64,000 nt of DNA from Planoprotostelium fungivorum. Lineage: Eukaryota; Evosea; Variosea; Cavosteliida; Cavosteliaceae. Location: assembly GCA_003024175.1 (NCBI GenBank), contig MDYQ01000012.1:161013-225012 (forward strand), in the 5' to 3' direction. A model generated the notes under the pieces. That model was not told where the DNA came from. It searched no databases and saw nothing but the letters and a program-made list of their open reading frames with translations. The position numbers and the translations under genes were made by a program. Below are positions 1 through 13,800 of the stretch, piece by piece; positions within the stretch are counted from its first letter, which is position 1; each line of letters starts with the position of its first letter.

Positions 1-1953
<1,953 letters not shown>

Positions 1954-2564
1954 AGTGCGATATTCGGGTGGAATGGATAAGTTGATGTCCACGAGAGTTG
2001 TATGCCACTCTCTTTTCCTTACAGATCTCTACTGAGAAGTGGGATGAAAACACAGGTTGAATCGTTGTAGATGGAGATTAAATCAGTCGATTCATCTGAG
2101 TATCACATCCTCGAAAGGAGAGCAGAAGCTACTTTGTGATCACTGTCATTTGAGAGGGTCGTTGGAGGTGGCTGGGGACACGTCCCTTCTTCTCTCGTGC
2201 AAATGAGGATCCTCTTGAAGGTGTTGAGCACGTATGATGAGTCCAGTGGAGATCTTGTCTCAGTCGGTGGGGCAGGTGAAGAGATCGGCTTCCGAAGGGA
2301 TCCCAATGAGATGCCAAAGAGGTCGTAAGCCCATATGCTCTTGATCAGAGGTGTTGAAGGAGTTCTTGTGAAGTGGTATGTTCAACCGTCGTGATTTGTA
2401 TCTCAAACGAGATCCTCGATAAGATGTTCCATCGTTGTTGTGGCTGTATAGCTTTGGGTTGCTGCTTTGTGTGCCGAGCAGAAAATGATTTGCCGGTGCC
2501 TCAAACTGCGTAAATCCCTCTCTTTTCGCCAGTTTAACGTGAGATCGACGGTTACAACCGCAGA

Positions 2565-2635
2565 TTTATAAAGACGTTGGGGAATTTCGAGTCACGTGAC
2601 CGGGCGTTCCGCCCCTCCCATCCAGGTCTCCTCGT
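2565..2635 (+). repeat. TATA / CACGTG / hairpin element, copy A
   Basis: A TATAAA-like box at 2566-2572 is followed 26 nt later by GTCACGTGAC (2591-2600), then a perfect 5-bp stem-loop GGGCGTTCCGCCC (2602-2614) and AGGTCTCC (about 2624). The order and spacing are repeated at 2757-2826. It could be the 5' part of a small RNA gene or a duplicated promoter. I do not recognise the RNA class. Confidence 0.5.
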
Positions 2636-2756
2636 TGCATCTTTTGCAGATCTGCACGATGTGTGACGGCTCATCTACGAGAGATCGAGTTATTAATACC
2701 GTCTGATTTCGCAAAACGACGTTGGAGTGTGATAATTGCCCGCTCGATCGATGGCC

Positions 2757-2826
2757 GTATATATGCATGAGGGAATCTGAAGTCACGTGATTGGGCGTTC
2801 CGCCCTATCGGGATCAGGTCTCCTTG
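2757..2826 (+). repeat. TATA / CACGTG / hairpin element, copy B
   Basis: A TATATA box (about 2758) is followed by GGGAATCT, GTCACGTGA (2782-2790), GGGCGTTCCGCCC (2793-2805) and AGGTCTCC. The distance from TATA to CACGTG is 26 nt, the same as in copy A. Identity falls off after the AGGTCTCC block, so only the first 45-50 nt are conserved. Confidence 0.5.
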
Positions 2827-3272
2827 TCTGTCTTAGAGGAGCCATCACATCGTGATCTCTCAGACGCTCAATGTGAGATCGCCACGGTCAAGAGGGTTAT
2901 TATTACTCGGATGAAATGGCTTGTGGACATCACACATCAGACTTCACAGAAAGCATCTGCACACCATACAGCTTGAAACGCGAACTAACGAAGGCCGATT
3001 TTATTTGTTAGAGTTCCTCTCCGATCCTTACAGTCGAGTCTGCGAAGATCACGATCATCATTGGATTCGAACAACCATTTTCTTCTCATCCAACGGTGAG
3101 AGCCCATGACATGATCCCACGATGCAACACATCACACTCCGCGTTCACACGTATTTTATGTTCTGGTGTGCCTCTCATTGAACGTGACATCCGCTCCTTC
3201 CGTCCACGTGCATTCATAAACTGTGAACATCAGTCGGTGATGATCTTCTTCATCTCACTCGTTCGATCTCGT

Positions 3273-3720
3273 TCAGTAGATTCTACGTCGATCCGTAATT
3301 TTGAAGGATAGATTCGAACAGGAGGCATGCGATGATGGGTAGATTGATTCCAATGGGCCCTTTCCCCCACGGTGGCCTCGGATGGCTTCGGTGAGATGTT
3401 CCATGGTCCATTCGGTCATTCCAATGAAACACCTCTTCCCGCTGGGTCTCTCTTCGTTCTACAACGAGATGATGAGAAGGTAAATCGATTGAATTCGTGA
3501 TGATATGGATGATGTGCAGAGGGACAGAAGAGAAGATAGGAAAGACACGATGAGTCGATCTCTCATCTTCAATTCCGGTTGGATAGCCTAGTCTGAACGT
3601 CAAACGTGTTGTAGATGTTCACGTACACTGCTGTCCTCTCCTCCGGCGTCAACTCCTCAACTGTTTGATTCGAATCGAACAGGGACCGCGTTCCCAATTA
3701 AGGTGATGACAACATTCAAG
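3273..3720 (-). CDS. Possible DUF547-domain fragment
   Basis: Two minus-strand segments look coding. The first, about 3660-3580, reads LTPEERTAVYVNIYNTF, which resembles the conserved (L)T.EE+.AF(F)NIYN motif of DUF547. The second, about 3460-3273, contains CFIGMTEWTMEHLTEAIRG, which could match the later IEHGILRGN block of that family. An intron between them would end at CTCGTTGTAG (about 3459-3468). I could not resolve the donor or a start codon, and the piece is much shorter than a full DUF547 protein. It may be a pseudogene or a small diverged gene. The assignment rests on short motifs only. Confidence 0.35.
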
Positions 3721-3789
3721 ATAACTGGTTCACCGTCTCCACGATGATCTCTGCGGATACAAACAGACACGACGATCCTTCTTCTTTTA

Positions 3790-6470
3790 TCATTGTATGG
3801 GAAGGTATTTCGCTCTGTCTCTCCTCCTCTTCCACAAGATGGCCAAGACCGATATGATGATGAAGACGGATAACACTCCGATCATGATTGCCGCTACTGT
3901 GTACCAATGCCACTCGTCGACGGACGCTTGTAAGACGATGTGCCTGCTGACGGTCCTCCCGTAACCCCCGACGGAACCTCCAAAGTCTGGCGAGCACGCT
4001 CCCGTTACGTACATTACGTATCGTCCGGAAGGTATGGCCACCTTGTCTTCGTTCGATACCACGTGGGTTGACCACGTATCGATGTCCATCTCGTGCAGCC
4101 TGACGATGACCTTGTACTGTCCGCAGTCGCATTCGACTTGCTTCGCGGTTTTGGCGGTCCATTGGCCGATGAGTGTGTGCTTGTCTGTACTGTCGTAGGC
4201 GAGATCGAAATCATCTGGTGTGATGAACGGTTCGACTGGAATGATTTTGGAGAAGAAACTGTCCTGGGGGTGGACTGGAGCGTAGGAGTTTTGCTGTAGT
4301 GAATTTCCGTTCTTTGAATAGAAGATGGACAGAGTAGTAGGTACCGGCTGAGCCGTCGTGAGGCAGCTTGACGTGTTGATCGGTGCAGAGTGGTGTAAGA
4401 ATTCTCCACGGTCCACTGACACCGAATCTTTACCAAAGATGAAATTCTCCGCACGGTAACCACAGGGACGCTGTACGGACGATACGTTCCACTGAATGAG
4501 AATTCCGTTCAGACCTTCCGCTGTCATGCAGAAACCTGGCTCGTTGTAGTTGCCCCAGGGATAATAACTGCTGGCCACGATGTCCCCCGGCCACACTTGC
4601 ACTTGTCTCGCTGCTGACTTGACTATCCCTCCTCTCTGTACGAGATACACTTTCACTATCTTCTCCGTGCATCCGTTCTCGTCTGCCAAGGCGTCGAATT
4701 TGTACCGATCGTAACGTTGTCCGTCCAATGTTTCGTCGCCACCGTAACAACTGGAGTCCACGATTCTCTCTTGACCGTCGGCCTCTTGTACTACGAGGTC
4801 GTGATTCGCGAGGTGTTGGTCCGTACAGGAGGATGATACGTCCGATCCCAATCGAAGGCGAGTGGAGATTCCGTCGGAATATCCAAAGGTTACGTCGGGT
4901 GTGGGGGGTACGTACGTTACGTAGAGGGCGGTGGTATTGTGGTGGACTGACACACTGGAGTCCTCGAGGGAACGAGAGCAGACGGAATCCGATATCAAGT
5001 GGTCCGAGAGATTAGGAATTCCGCTCATGACTGGCGTCAGGGTGTACGGACTGGCTGATTGTAGATAGATCTCGTTGATGGTGTAGGAGGTGGTATTTCT
5101 CAATTGGATGAAGTTGCTCGTTGATGCGATGGTCAGCCGTCCGATGATCAATCGATCGACAGCGATCGTGATGTTGTCATCGTTCAGAACGTAATCTGAC
5201 AGGTTGATTTGTCTTCCTTGAACTTCTGAGAGGCCCCATCTGCCTTTGAGGTCGAGAAGAGAAGAGCCGTTGATGTTGTTCAAGTTGCCAGAGGGAGAGG
5301 TGAGAGACCATGTTCCATTGATGACAGAATTGCTGATGTGGAGCGAGTTGATGTTCCATGATGCTACGGCGATCTCGGGGACGATGGAATCGGATGAGAT
5401 GTTGGAAGCGATGAGCGTCACTCGGTCTAAATCAAATCGCCCCGTGGAGTTGATGATGAGATCTGCAGATCCTTCGATGATGGAATCTTGGATGATGAGG
5501 TGTCCTCCATCGGGTTGTGATGTCGTCAAGTAAATGGCACCACTGAGATGCAGCATGGAGTTGTTTGGGAGGTTGCTGAGCAAGGACTGATGGATGTAGC
5601 AGGATCTGCACCAGTGGATCTTGTTCATCTTACAACTTTGAATCCTGGCGTATCGGTTGAAGAAGATCTCGCTAGGGTGAGAAGCCTCCAAAGTGTCGGA
5701 GGTCTCCGTGTCTTCTAATGTGATGGGAAGTGAAAAGATGACCTTGGCATGCTGCATGTATGACCGTCCGATGGTCCAAGAGGTGCCCTCTGATTGAGTG
5801 TCGATCGTGCACCCGCTCTTGCCGAATTCCAGTTCAGACAGTGACACATTCAGATGCCCATTCCAAATGAGAAGGGGGGAGCTGATGTAAACCTTTCCAC
5901 TTGCAATATGAGTGGAGGTAGAGTTGAAGACATTGTGTGTCCCAGTGAAATCCATCCTCACAGATGGGAGCGCTGTCGTATTGCTGGAGATGATTGAATC
6001 GGAAAGCTCTAGTTGAGAATAGTGGACACCGTCCAGATCGGTGGAGAGGAGGTCCTGAACGCTAAGAGTTGAATTCTTCAGTTTGAAGATCGAACTCTCC
6101 AGGGTAAGGCGGACAGCAGAAACATTTGACTCCTCCCAGATCAAAAAACTGAACGGAGGTGAGCTGCGATCACAAATAGAACGGGATGTACCTCTCGCGA
6201 ATGACAATGTTTGTGACCACCAGAGACTCCACAACCAGAGTAGTCCCAAGCAGAGATTGAAAGATCACTGTAGAATTAACATTTGGTAGAGTCTGTCCTG
6301 AGGTACAATTCCAACATCTCGGCTGGTAGATCTAGTCAACTCGGGATGGGGATCGCTAGGTTCACCTCCGTTGGAACGGTGCAGTTTCTGTCGAGGAAGA
6401 AGCAGTCGTCAGCCACTGAAAGAGACGAGCAGAGAGAGAGGAGGAGGAAGAGGAGGAGTCTGCCTTCCAT
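3790..6470 (-). CDS. Large type I membrane protein, beta-helix-like ectodomain
   Basis: Protein of about 860 residues. The start ATG at 6468-6470 opens a clear signal peptide (MEGRLLLFLLLSLCSSL). The signal exon joins the main exon through two tiny introns: GTGAACC...GACTAG (about 34 nt) and GTACATC...GTTCAG (about 43 nt), giving a continuous frame IRESFLIWEESN. The ectodomain has many N-glycosylation sequons and irregular repeats of short strands (LHISNSVINGTWSL and similar), as in right-handed parallel beta-helix surface proteins. A more Cys-containing membrane-proximal part follows. One membrane helix (TVAAIMIGVLSVFIIISVLA, about 3900-3850) precedes a short basic tail KRRRDRAKY. I do not recognise a named family. 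It is a probable cell-surface receptor or adhesin. Confidence 0.8.
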
Positions 6471-6938
6471 GGTTGAACCCCAAACCGAAAAGTGGAAAGT
6501 GAGCCGAAAGTCCTCTCTTTCTTTTGAGCTTGTCAAACCCTCGCGGATTGACAAGTCTGAGGGCAAATGCAGTCACATGTCAATAAGGAGAAACGAGAAA
6601 CCTATCGATCCTTCAAGTCCCTCAACTTGGGGCTAGAGGTGTGGGGAACGTGATGCTGCTTACTCGTACCAATGCAGTAGTTTACCACTACCAAGGATGC
6701 TGACAGCAACGGGTCTAATCTACGTGAAGATAGTGGCCTGGGTAGCTGTACAAGAAGGTGCAAGATAAATACAGATCATGTGAGACGAAATGAATGTCTA
6801 CATTTGGATAGATCCTCTCTTCAAATGACCTGTGGATCTAACCTCTGGCGCGAACGGATACATCATCAGTGAGCACCTATAGCTTCTTCACCGTGATCAC
6901 GCGATGAACAATTCACACTATAAATTCAAATTGAATGT
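6471..6938. other. Intergenic, nothing recognised
   Basis: About 470 bp upstream of the beta-helix protein and downstream of the histidine phosphatase. Neither strand shows a coding frame with good composition, and no tRNA-like or repeated structure was seen. Confidence 0.5.
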
Positions 6939-7838
6939 TTATCGAACGTCCTTCAATTGCATCTCCACGGCTGCGTCGGCGGGCCCTTCGACCTTCTGCT
7001 TCATCTTATCGACCAACGTCGTCGGTTTCCAAACGTCTCCTTCATAGTGAACCTGTCCCGTTGTGAGAAAAAAATGAAGAAGAGCCCTCATCTGACCTCT
7101 CTCGTCTCTGTATTTTGGAAACCAATGAAACCAGGAACGAGGCGGCCGAGAAATCCACCGTGCGTGACGATAGCGATCCTCTTCTCTGGTCTCTCGCTGA
7201 CCAACTGACGCACCTGTTCATGATGCGATGAGCGCGTGTTCGCATGGAGGGGACGTGATTACCTTGGCGGCTCTTCTCAGTAGACTCTCTTCATCATCGG
7301 CCCAGAAACCTTTCTTGCTGTTCCAATCGGCTGGAACGCGAGAGAAATCGAATTGGGGGAACTCCTGTGGAGAGTGAGATGAGATGAGGATGTGATGCAG
7401 CCACCTTTGAAATCACGTCCACATCTGATCCCGTATCACAAGGTTTGTTTTGTGTCTCTTGGAGTTCAGGCATGATCAAAACTGGGGCACCTGAGAGCCA
7501 TTCAGAAATGTCGATTCCAATCACATCGACTTCGATGTGTTGGAGTGCATCTTCTATGATCACCTGTCTTTCCATATGCTAATATGGTTGTTTGAAGGGT
7601 GCGTCTTAATGGTGAAGATATGATGAGATCGACTCCGCCTTCCTCGCAGAGTTCTGGATATCTCTCGTATAAGGTCTTCGCCTGCTGCTCTCCCAACTGA
7701 GTCAGAGGGGGATCCTGTGATATTGAGACTTGGACATGCACCGATACGTACATGTAGACTCCAATTGGATGACACATTGTGCTCGGCCTGGGCGTGGCGC
7801 GTCAAGAAGACGCGTTGTGGCTCGTCTGAAACTGACAT
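6939..7838 (-). CDS. Histidine phosphatase (phosphoglycerate-mutase-like) protein
   Basis: Branch of the histidine phosphatase superfamily with the first catalytic motif RHAQAEHN near the N-terminus (about 7800). After an intron the frame gives DPPLTQLGEQQAKTL and SSPLRRTLQTT, both typical of the PGAM-like fold. The second catalytic histidine is in THGGFLGRLVP (about 7170). APVLIMPELQE..PCDTGSD resembles the plant and fungal PGAM-like proteins of unknown substrate. At least five introns of 30-75 nt are needed. The start is the ATG at 7836-7838; the end is TAA at 6939. The substrate cannot be inferred from sequence. Confidence 0.85.
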
Positions 7839-8069
7839 GATGGTGCTGAGCGGACGATGTTTCCGTTTGATTTGTAATAATGTCGATCAGCCCAAATTTA
7901 AATTTCTCATGGGCCTGGATCTCAACCAGCTACATTCTCCAGGGTAATCTGTGTCAGCATCAGGACAACTTCTACCGATAGACAAATCACACTTGAGTTT
8001 CTGTTGTTGGACAACACAACCCATCATCGCGTGAGATCGAACACGTCTTTACAGAGTCGATTTCATGCT

Positions 8070-8721
8070 TCATTCGTCTTCATAATTGAAGGAGAGCTTC
8101 GGTTGGTCCTTCTTCTTCTCGTCCTTCTTTGACTGCTTGACGGGTGCCTTCTTTTCTGGTTGTGTCTGGTGGTGCATCAGTCTCTGATGTTCTTGTAAGA
8201 TGATTCCACCTGCTTCTTTTTCGTGCTGGCAAAGCTTACGTCTTGCTTTTTGGGTGTCTTTTTGAAGGGTGTTACATCGTCCTCGTTTGCATCTTCTGGT
8301 TTCTGTTCACCGTCTTCGTCCTCCATCTGTCTTTTCTTTGCCGCTTGCATCATCGCCTCCACTCTCTCTTCTTTTGTCTGACATTTCAAGAGTTAGATGA
8401 TATCGATCGATCGATCGATTCGAATAAGCACCTCCTCCAAATGTTTCACTTCTTTCTCTTGTGCTTGTAGTTGTGCAATGACTGCATCGTCTGCGACATA
8501 GACGGGCTGTTCGTCGTCATAATCTGGTCGATCATTCCCCGCTACTTCTTTTCCTGCCACCTACCATGATGTTATTCGTAAGACTCTAAAGAGATTCTCA
8601 GTACTTTGTCGTGTATCGTCGGTTCATTGTTCCCAGTCTTAAGCATAGCCAAGAACTTGGGCGTGTGCTTCTGAAAAGACACATCTGACTTAAGCATTGG
8701 GCGTTGTTTGTCTCCTCCCAT
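8070..8721 (-). CDS. DUF4604 (KIAA1143-like) protein
   Basis: Small, charged, probably disordered protein. The N-terminus MLKSDVSFQKHTPKFLAML matches the VSF..P.FL..(L/F)K start of the family, followed by DRPDYDDEQPVYV, the family core (DRPD..DE.P.VVV). The middle is a Lys/Glu stretch (AAKKRQMEDEDGEQ). The C-terminus LSFNYEDE agrees with the short acidic LSF..EDE ending of KIAA1143 relatives. The last intron (GTGGAATC...CACCAG, about 45 nt) must be removed to reach this ending; otherwise the frame stops early. Start ATG at 8719-8721. Its function is not established in the family. Confidence 0.8.
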
Positions 8722-8796
8722 CTCGATCGCCGAAAATGATACTGGTCATCACATCACATCGCGAAATGCATTTTAAATGATCTTTTCGCTGCGAAT

Positions 8797-10152
8797 TTAT
8801 TTGGGCAGTAGAGCCGTGCGCTCTGTCTGCTGGTCGATGTCCTCTTTGATCTCCCTGTGATGATCTTCTCCTCTCAATCGATCGATGGCGTGATTGATGC
8901 GACCTCCGACACGATTACCGAGTCCATCTTCGATGCGATCCTGATCTCGATGTCAATCTCTCATCTTCTCATCATCATCTCTCACCTGGATCTTTGCGGC
9001 TGTCTCGTCTGAGAAGACGTGAACTCGATAAGGCAAGAACTCTTTGTATCTCGAGTTCAACATGGACCAGACGCCAAAGATGATGAGCAGGACTCCGTCA
9101 AAGATGAGGAGGACTCTCCCTTCTCTCGTCTCTTTCAATTGTCCAAGAGCTGCACCGAAGCCGGTCTCGTTGTTCACCTTTTCGATTCAATATTCGTCGA
9201 TCTACAACGATGTAAATGGAGCAGATACCTCTTTACTCCAAGCACAGCGGAAGAAGAGAACCGCCATGAGCCAGAACAAGATGATTCTTCCAGGTATGCC
9301 GAGGTAGCCCGTGGTATAGAGGGCCCACTTGAAGCCCCTTGGATCTCTCTGAACTCTTCTCCTGTCGATGAACTCCTGATAGGAGTCAGCGTGGAGGTTT
9401 GAAAGAGGTCTCACGTTTCGAATTGTTCCGCGAATGAGTTGGGCGGCCCAACTAAAGGCGACACTGGCCAAGATGACAGCGATGAATGAGAGGAGGATCT
9501 GATGGAGGTGAGTGGATGAGACACGAGAGAACGTACTTTTCCTCCACGGTGAGGTGCTAAGAATCCAGCGAGGTTGAAACTGCTCTCTGAATCAAAAGTC
9601 AGAAAAATGACTGGAAGTGCATTTCGATCGTATCACCGTTTCTGTGTCCGTATGCAAGTGTGTAGATGTTTGAGAAGGCGAAGGCGGCGTAGAAGCAGGC
9701 AGAGGCCAGTGGGACGATATAACCATTAACGATCTTCTTCCAGCCCTTGTCATCTCTGGTGACTCGTATACCGTATAAGAATTCAAAGACTCTCCAACAG
9801 AAGTAACAGAGGACTCCAATGGTGGCGACGATCAAGATTCCTTTTCCAACGAAACGTGCTACGACTGGGACGATCGTCAGGCGAATGTATAAAAGGGAGG
9901 ATACTCACTGTCTAAGGCGCCACTCTGTGATTGAGGCCCCCAGGCATCATCGATCGCAGATGATATCGCCACACCCTAATACGACGTTGAATATCCTTTG
10001 GATATAGAATCAATGGATGGACTCACGCCGACGCAAGCCCACACGAAACCTCTCGCGATGAATCCAGCTCTGCCTAATTTGACGCCGACGGCATCACTCT
10101 TTTCTGTATGCTTCTTGATGGGTGGAAGCCACGATTTCTCATTTTTCGTCAT
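8797..10152 (-). CDS. DUF1206 multi-pass membrane protein
   Basis: The protein contains repeated two-helix units of the DUF1206 type: LGRAGFIARGFVWACVG (about 10080), VARFVGKGILIVATIGVLC (about 9830), GYLGIPGRIILFWLMAVLF (about 9290) and a further hydrophobic stretch VLLIFDGVLLIIFGVW (about 9090). The C-terminus is hydrophilic and ends TERTALLPK with TAA at 8797. I use the ATG at 10152 (MTKNEKSWLPP), just upstream of the first unit; the same frame stays open further 5' with another ATG near 10338, but that extension looks non-coding. Six or so short introns. DUF1206 is best known from bacteria, so an intron-rich eukaryotic copy is of interest. Function unknown. Confidence 0.75.
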
Positions 10153-10813
10153 TCGTAAAGCGTGTGAGATGGTGGCTTGTTGTCGATGATGTTTCTCGTA
10201 TGTGTTCTTTTTCTGAGAACTCGGTGAAAATTGGAGATCAGACAAAATCAACGATGTTCGATTATTTGTCCATAGGTTGGTATGAACTCGTCGGATCATC
10301 GTAGAGGGTGCAGCATCAGTGTGCATCAGTGTCATCTTGCACTGGCTCGCTGCAACCAGAAAAGGGTTGTACTTTGGAGTACGAATTTCGATGTCTAAAG
10401 CATGAATCGGGAGTGCATGGTGTTGATGTACAGACGGTGTGAGCGTGATCACAGGGCCACGAGGAAAACTGGATCCGAGCGGTAGATGACCCGCTGCCAG
10501 CGTGGCGGGCTCATTTACGCTTCTCTCGCGCTTCAACCATGGTGACGGCTCCTCTATGGAATCCTTATAGCGATCTTACCCCGCTCCGCGGACGCACACG
10601 AGACTTCTCACGGAGATACACAATGTGAATAGTCATCTTCTCTCGCAGCAGGCGTGGATGGAGGATTTATCGTTGTGTCTGCGATGGATAGATGGTTGTC
10701 CTCTGGAAGTTGTTCATCGAGAGTCGTCTACAACACGTTTTTAGATGACTTGATACCACATCTCGGAATGATGAGCACAGCGACATCACCATTCTGACAC
10801 TGAATCGACACAT
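10153..10813. other. Intergenic, nothing recognised
   Basis: Divergent region between the DUF1206 gene and TMEM94. The minus frame is open over much of it, but its composition is unlike the neighbouring exons. One CTACAAC motif lies at about 10728. Confidence 0.4.
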
Positions 10814-13800
10814 ATGGAGGTGACATTCTATTTCAACTATCCGTTTTATTTCTGTGTCTCATTGATACAGGGAAAAAGATCGAATCGACAATTACATCAG
10901 ACATCCCTGAGTGGGCGACAATTGACGTCCACACAAGGCAATCCAATCCCAAGTTCAGAAGAAGATGAAGAATTTCCCCACGAAGATATTGTAATCATCG
11001 CGCCCGATCAACGCCAGAGAACACTGTCAGAGAGCAAGAGCTCTACATCCTCCAGTGACGAAGAGAGTCAAGGTTTCTACGAAGATGATGAAGATTTTCA
11101 AGAGGCCCCCAATCAGAACAAAGACAATAGCGATTCAGACAGCGATTCGAAGAGTCACAAATCATCGATCCACAATGAGATCGAACACGCAGAGGACGAT
11201 GAGGATGATGAAGATTACTTGGAAGAATCAGAAGATGACATCAGAGCCTTATCCAACTCGAAAAATGTGTTCACACCACCCCAATCACCGGGAAAAATCG
11301 CGAGCAGGCCGACAACACCACTGATCGTAGAGCCAACTATTTCTATACCCATGATCCGATTGTCCTTCGAGCGAGAGAAGAGTATGAGTAACGAGGGAGA
11401 GAAAAGCGAGACAGTGGAGAGAATCATCGTCCCCACTCTCATCGTATCAGAGGCTTCACCACCAGAGGTGAGATCATTACGATGCGCTGTATGAACGATC
11501 GTCATCATCATCCGTCATATTGCAGTTGTGACCATAAAAGGATAAACGCATAAATCATTATAAATCCTGCACTACGATCGTTTATCTGATGAAGAATGAA
11601 TTCCTCTTCCGATCGTCACATCATCACATCACGTTCCATCTCATCATCCTTCAGACACACGTCACGTCTGAATGTCCAGACTGTTCCCACGAGTCACACA
11701 TCCCCACACGTAAAGTCTGTTTCGATTCCAATTGCACCAACTATAGAACCAACGCCAGCGTTCAGAACAGCCACTCGGGTAGTGAAGACGAAGAAGAAGA
11801 AGACAACGGAAAATACGACACGATATTATCCGATTCTTCCGAGACCGAATTACCTGGAGCAAACGGCTTCTCCACCACAGAGGCCAAGAGGTGGACCTCC
11901 TGCGTTTCAATCTTTTGAAACGTTGTAGATTGCTGGTGCGAGCCATCGAGGAGAAGATCGAAGAGGAGAAGAGAGAGGGAGCGGTCGATTTTGCGGCAGA
12001 TTGGTTGAGGTATCTCTACTGTGCCATGGCTTTCGTTGCAGGTTGCCTCTTGCTGGCCGCATACATCATCTCGGTAACCCACGGGCTCGTGTACGCCAAG
12101 AGGAATTACGTACACTTACTCGTAGAGGCCATCCTGTTACTGCTCGTATCATTCAGTAACGTGATCTTCCACTATTGGCAAGCGAAAAATCGAGTAAGTC
12201 CAACTACAACGAGCCGATCGTGAGACCCTGACGACTTCAGATGCTCCACACGTTCAACAAACTGAAAGCCCATCTACAATACTACCAGACAAAGGGTGAT
12301 CCATTCGAAGGTGAATTGTCTCGCATGACTCATCGAGCTGATCACCGGGTCAGACTTACACTTGGATCACACGACACTGAACAAATCGGTCCGAATGGTC
12401 TCCGTTTTAAGAGATGGACAGTGGAGGAAGAACCCGATGAATCTCATCGTGGAGGGTGACGTCATCGGTCTGTTGAAATCCGAACCCGCCTGGGCCCACA
12501 TGACCTGCCTCGAAAACGGTGTGACGTAACGAAGCGTAACGGACGTACTCATACGTAACAGAATACCACGACCTGGAACTCTTCGAAGGTCAGACTGTCG
12601 CGGATAAATTACCCGACGTGAGGAGCAGTCGCAGGAGATCCACCGAACTCGTTTCCATGACGAAGAGGATGAGATACAAGATACTGGAGACGCCTGCATT
12701 GTCCCAGCTCGGTACATTGTTCGGTCAGAAGAGGCACAATCTGTCCCCCTTTCAGAATTCGTTGAAATATTCACTCCATTGGACTCTCATTGCCATGGTG
12801 ATGTCACTGGTACTCGCTACCGTGGTGGGGTTCATACGGTAAGGCTCTTTGTAGACGGATGGAATTGACGGGAACAGGTACTTTTCCTCGGAATTTCGGA
12901 ACGACGGGGGGACGTACTACTCGTGGACGATCATGTTTCTCGTACGCACGGCTTACGTCTGTATACCTCTCTGTCACTTGGCCCTACCGCATCTATATTT
13001 AGTCGCAAGCTGTTACGAGGCTGCCAAGATCATGTCGTTCTTTCACGTGCAGCAGACCGTTCCCAGGGAAGAAGAGACACCATCGGAGAGTTCGGAAGAA
13101 GAGGGAGAAAATTCCACGAAAAGTTCGAGTCGACGCAACAGTGAAGTGTCGTACGACAATGTCAAGATCCCCATTGTCATAGACTCGGAGAGACACAACA
13201 AATTAGAGGCTGAGCCCTTCGTACCACACCGTGAGAGATTCTAACGGTCTTTTTTGAAATTCAAAATGCGCGCGCATTTCGATCGTCGTGGAAATTCATT
13301 TAACTTAAACGATATCAGGTCTCACATTACAATATTTCATGGCACTGTTGAGAGATCCATTGATTACAAACCAGAGACGAATGGTCGAAGTCTTGGGAGG
13401 TAAAGAAAAAGTAGAAATGAGTTCGACTCACCATCTACAGCGGTGACTTTGGTATGCAACATCGATCGAGAGGGCATCATAGCAGAATCCATGTTACAAC
13501 CGGAGCACGTGTACATATACCGACACAACGAAGAGCCATCCAGTGGAGGCGTCATACTCGATCTCTCTCGCATTCCAAATCACAGAGGTGAGATGATAGT
13601 TGTCATCATGACCGATACATATCGTGTGACCATTGTGGTGATCATGATCAACATGATGGAGGTGATGATGATCAACGCGATGTGATGATGGATGAAAATG
13701 TCTAACGAGATACAGGTGGATCGGTTGTCAAGTTCGATGACATGGATTGGAAGAGACACATCATGTCACTCAAGCCTCTCGGCCTCAACTGTCTTCTCAA

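Larger units (their letters stand above)
1954..3272. other. Intergenic stretch with no firm gene
   Basis: No convincing multi-exon gene was found here. A minus-strand frame is open from about 2370 to 2103 without an ATG in a good place, and several plus-strand frames of 60-70 codons around 2791-3311 look random in composition. The only clear structure is the duplicated element pair at 2565-2635 and 2757-2826, listed separately. Confidence 0.5.

Noticed and set aside
3060-3320. GATTCGAAC sequences resembling a tRNA B box
   Set aside because: No matching A box, anticodon arm or acceptor stem could be built around either copy.
3716-4463. Minus-strand frames of about 148 codons overlapping the beta-helix protein
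   Set aside because: They lie in other frames of the confidently coding main exon.
10338-10536. N-terminal extension of the DUF1206 protein
   Set aside because: The frame is open, but the composition is unlike the coding exons and family members start close to the first helix.
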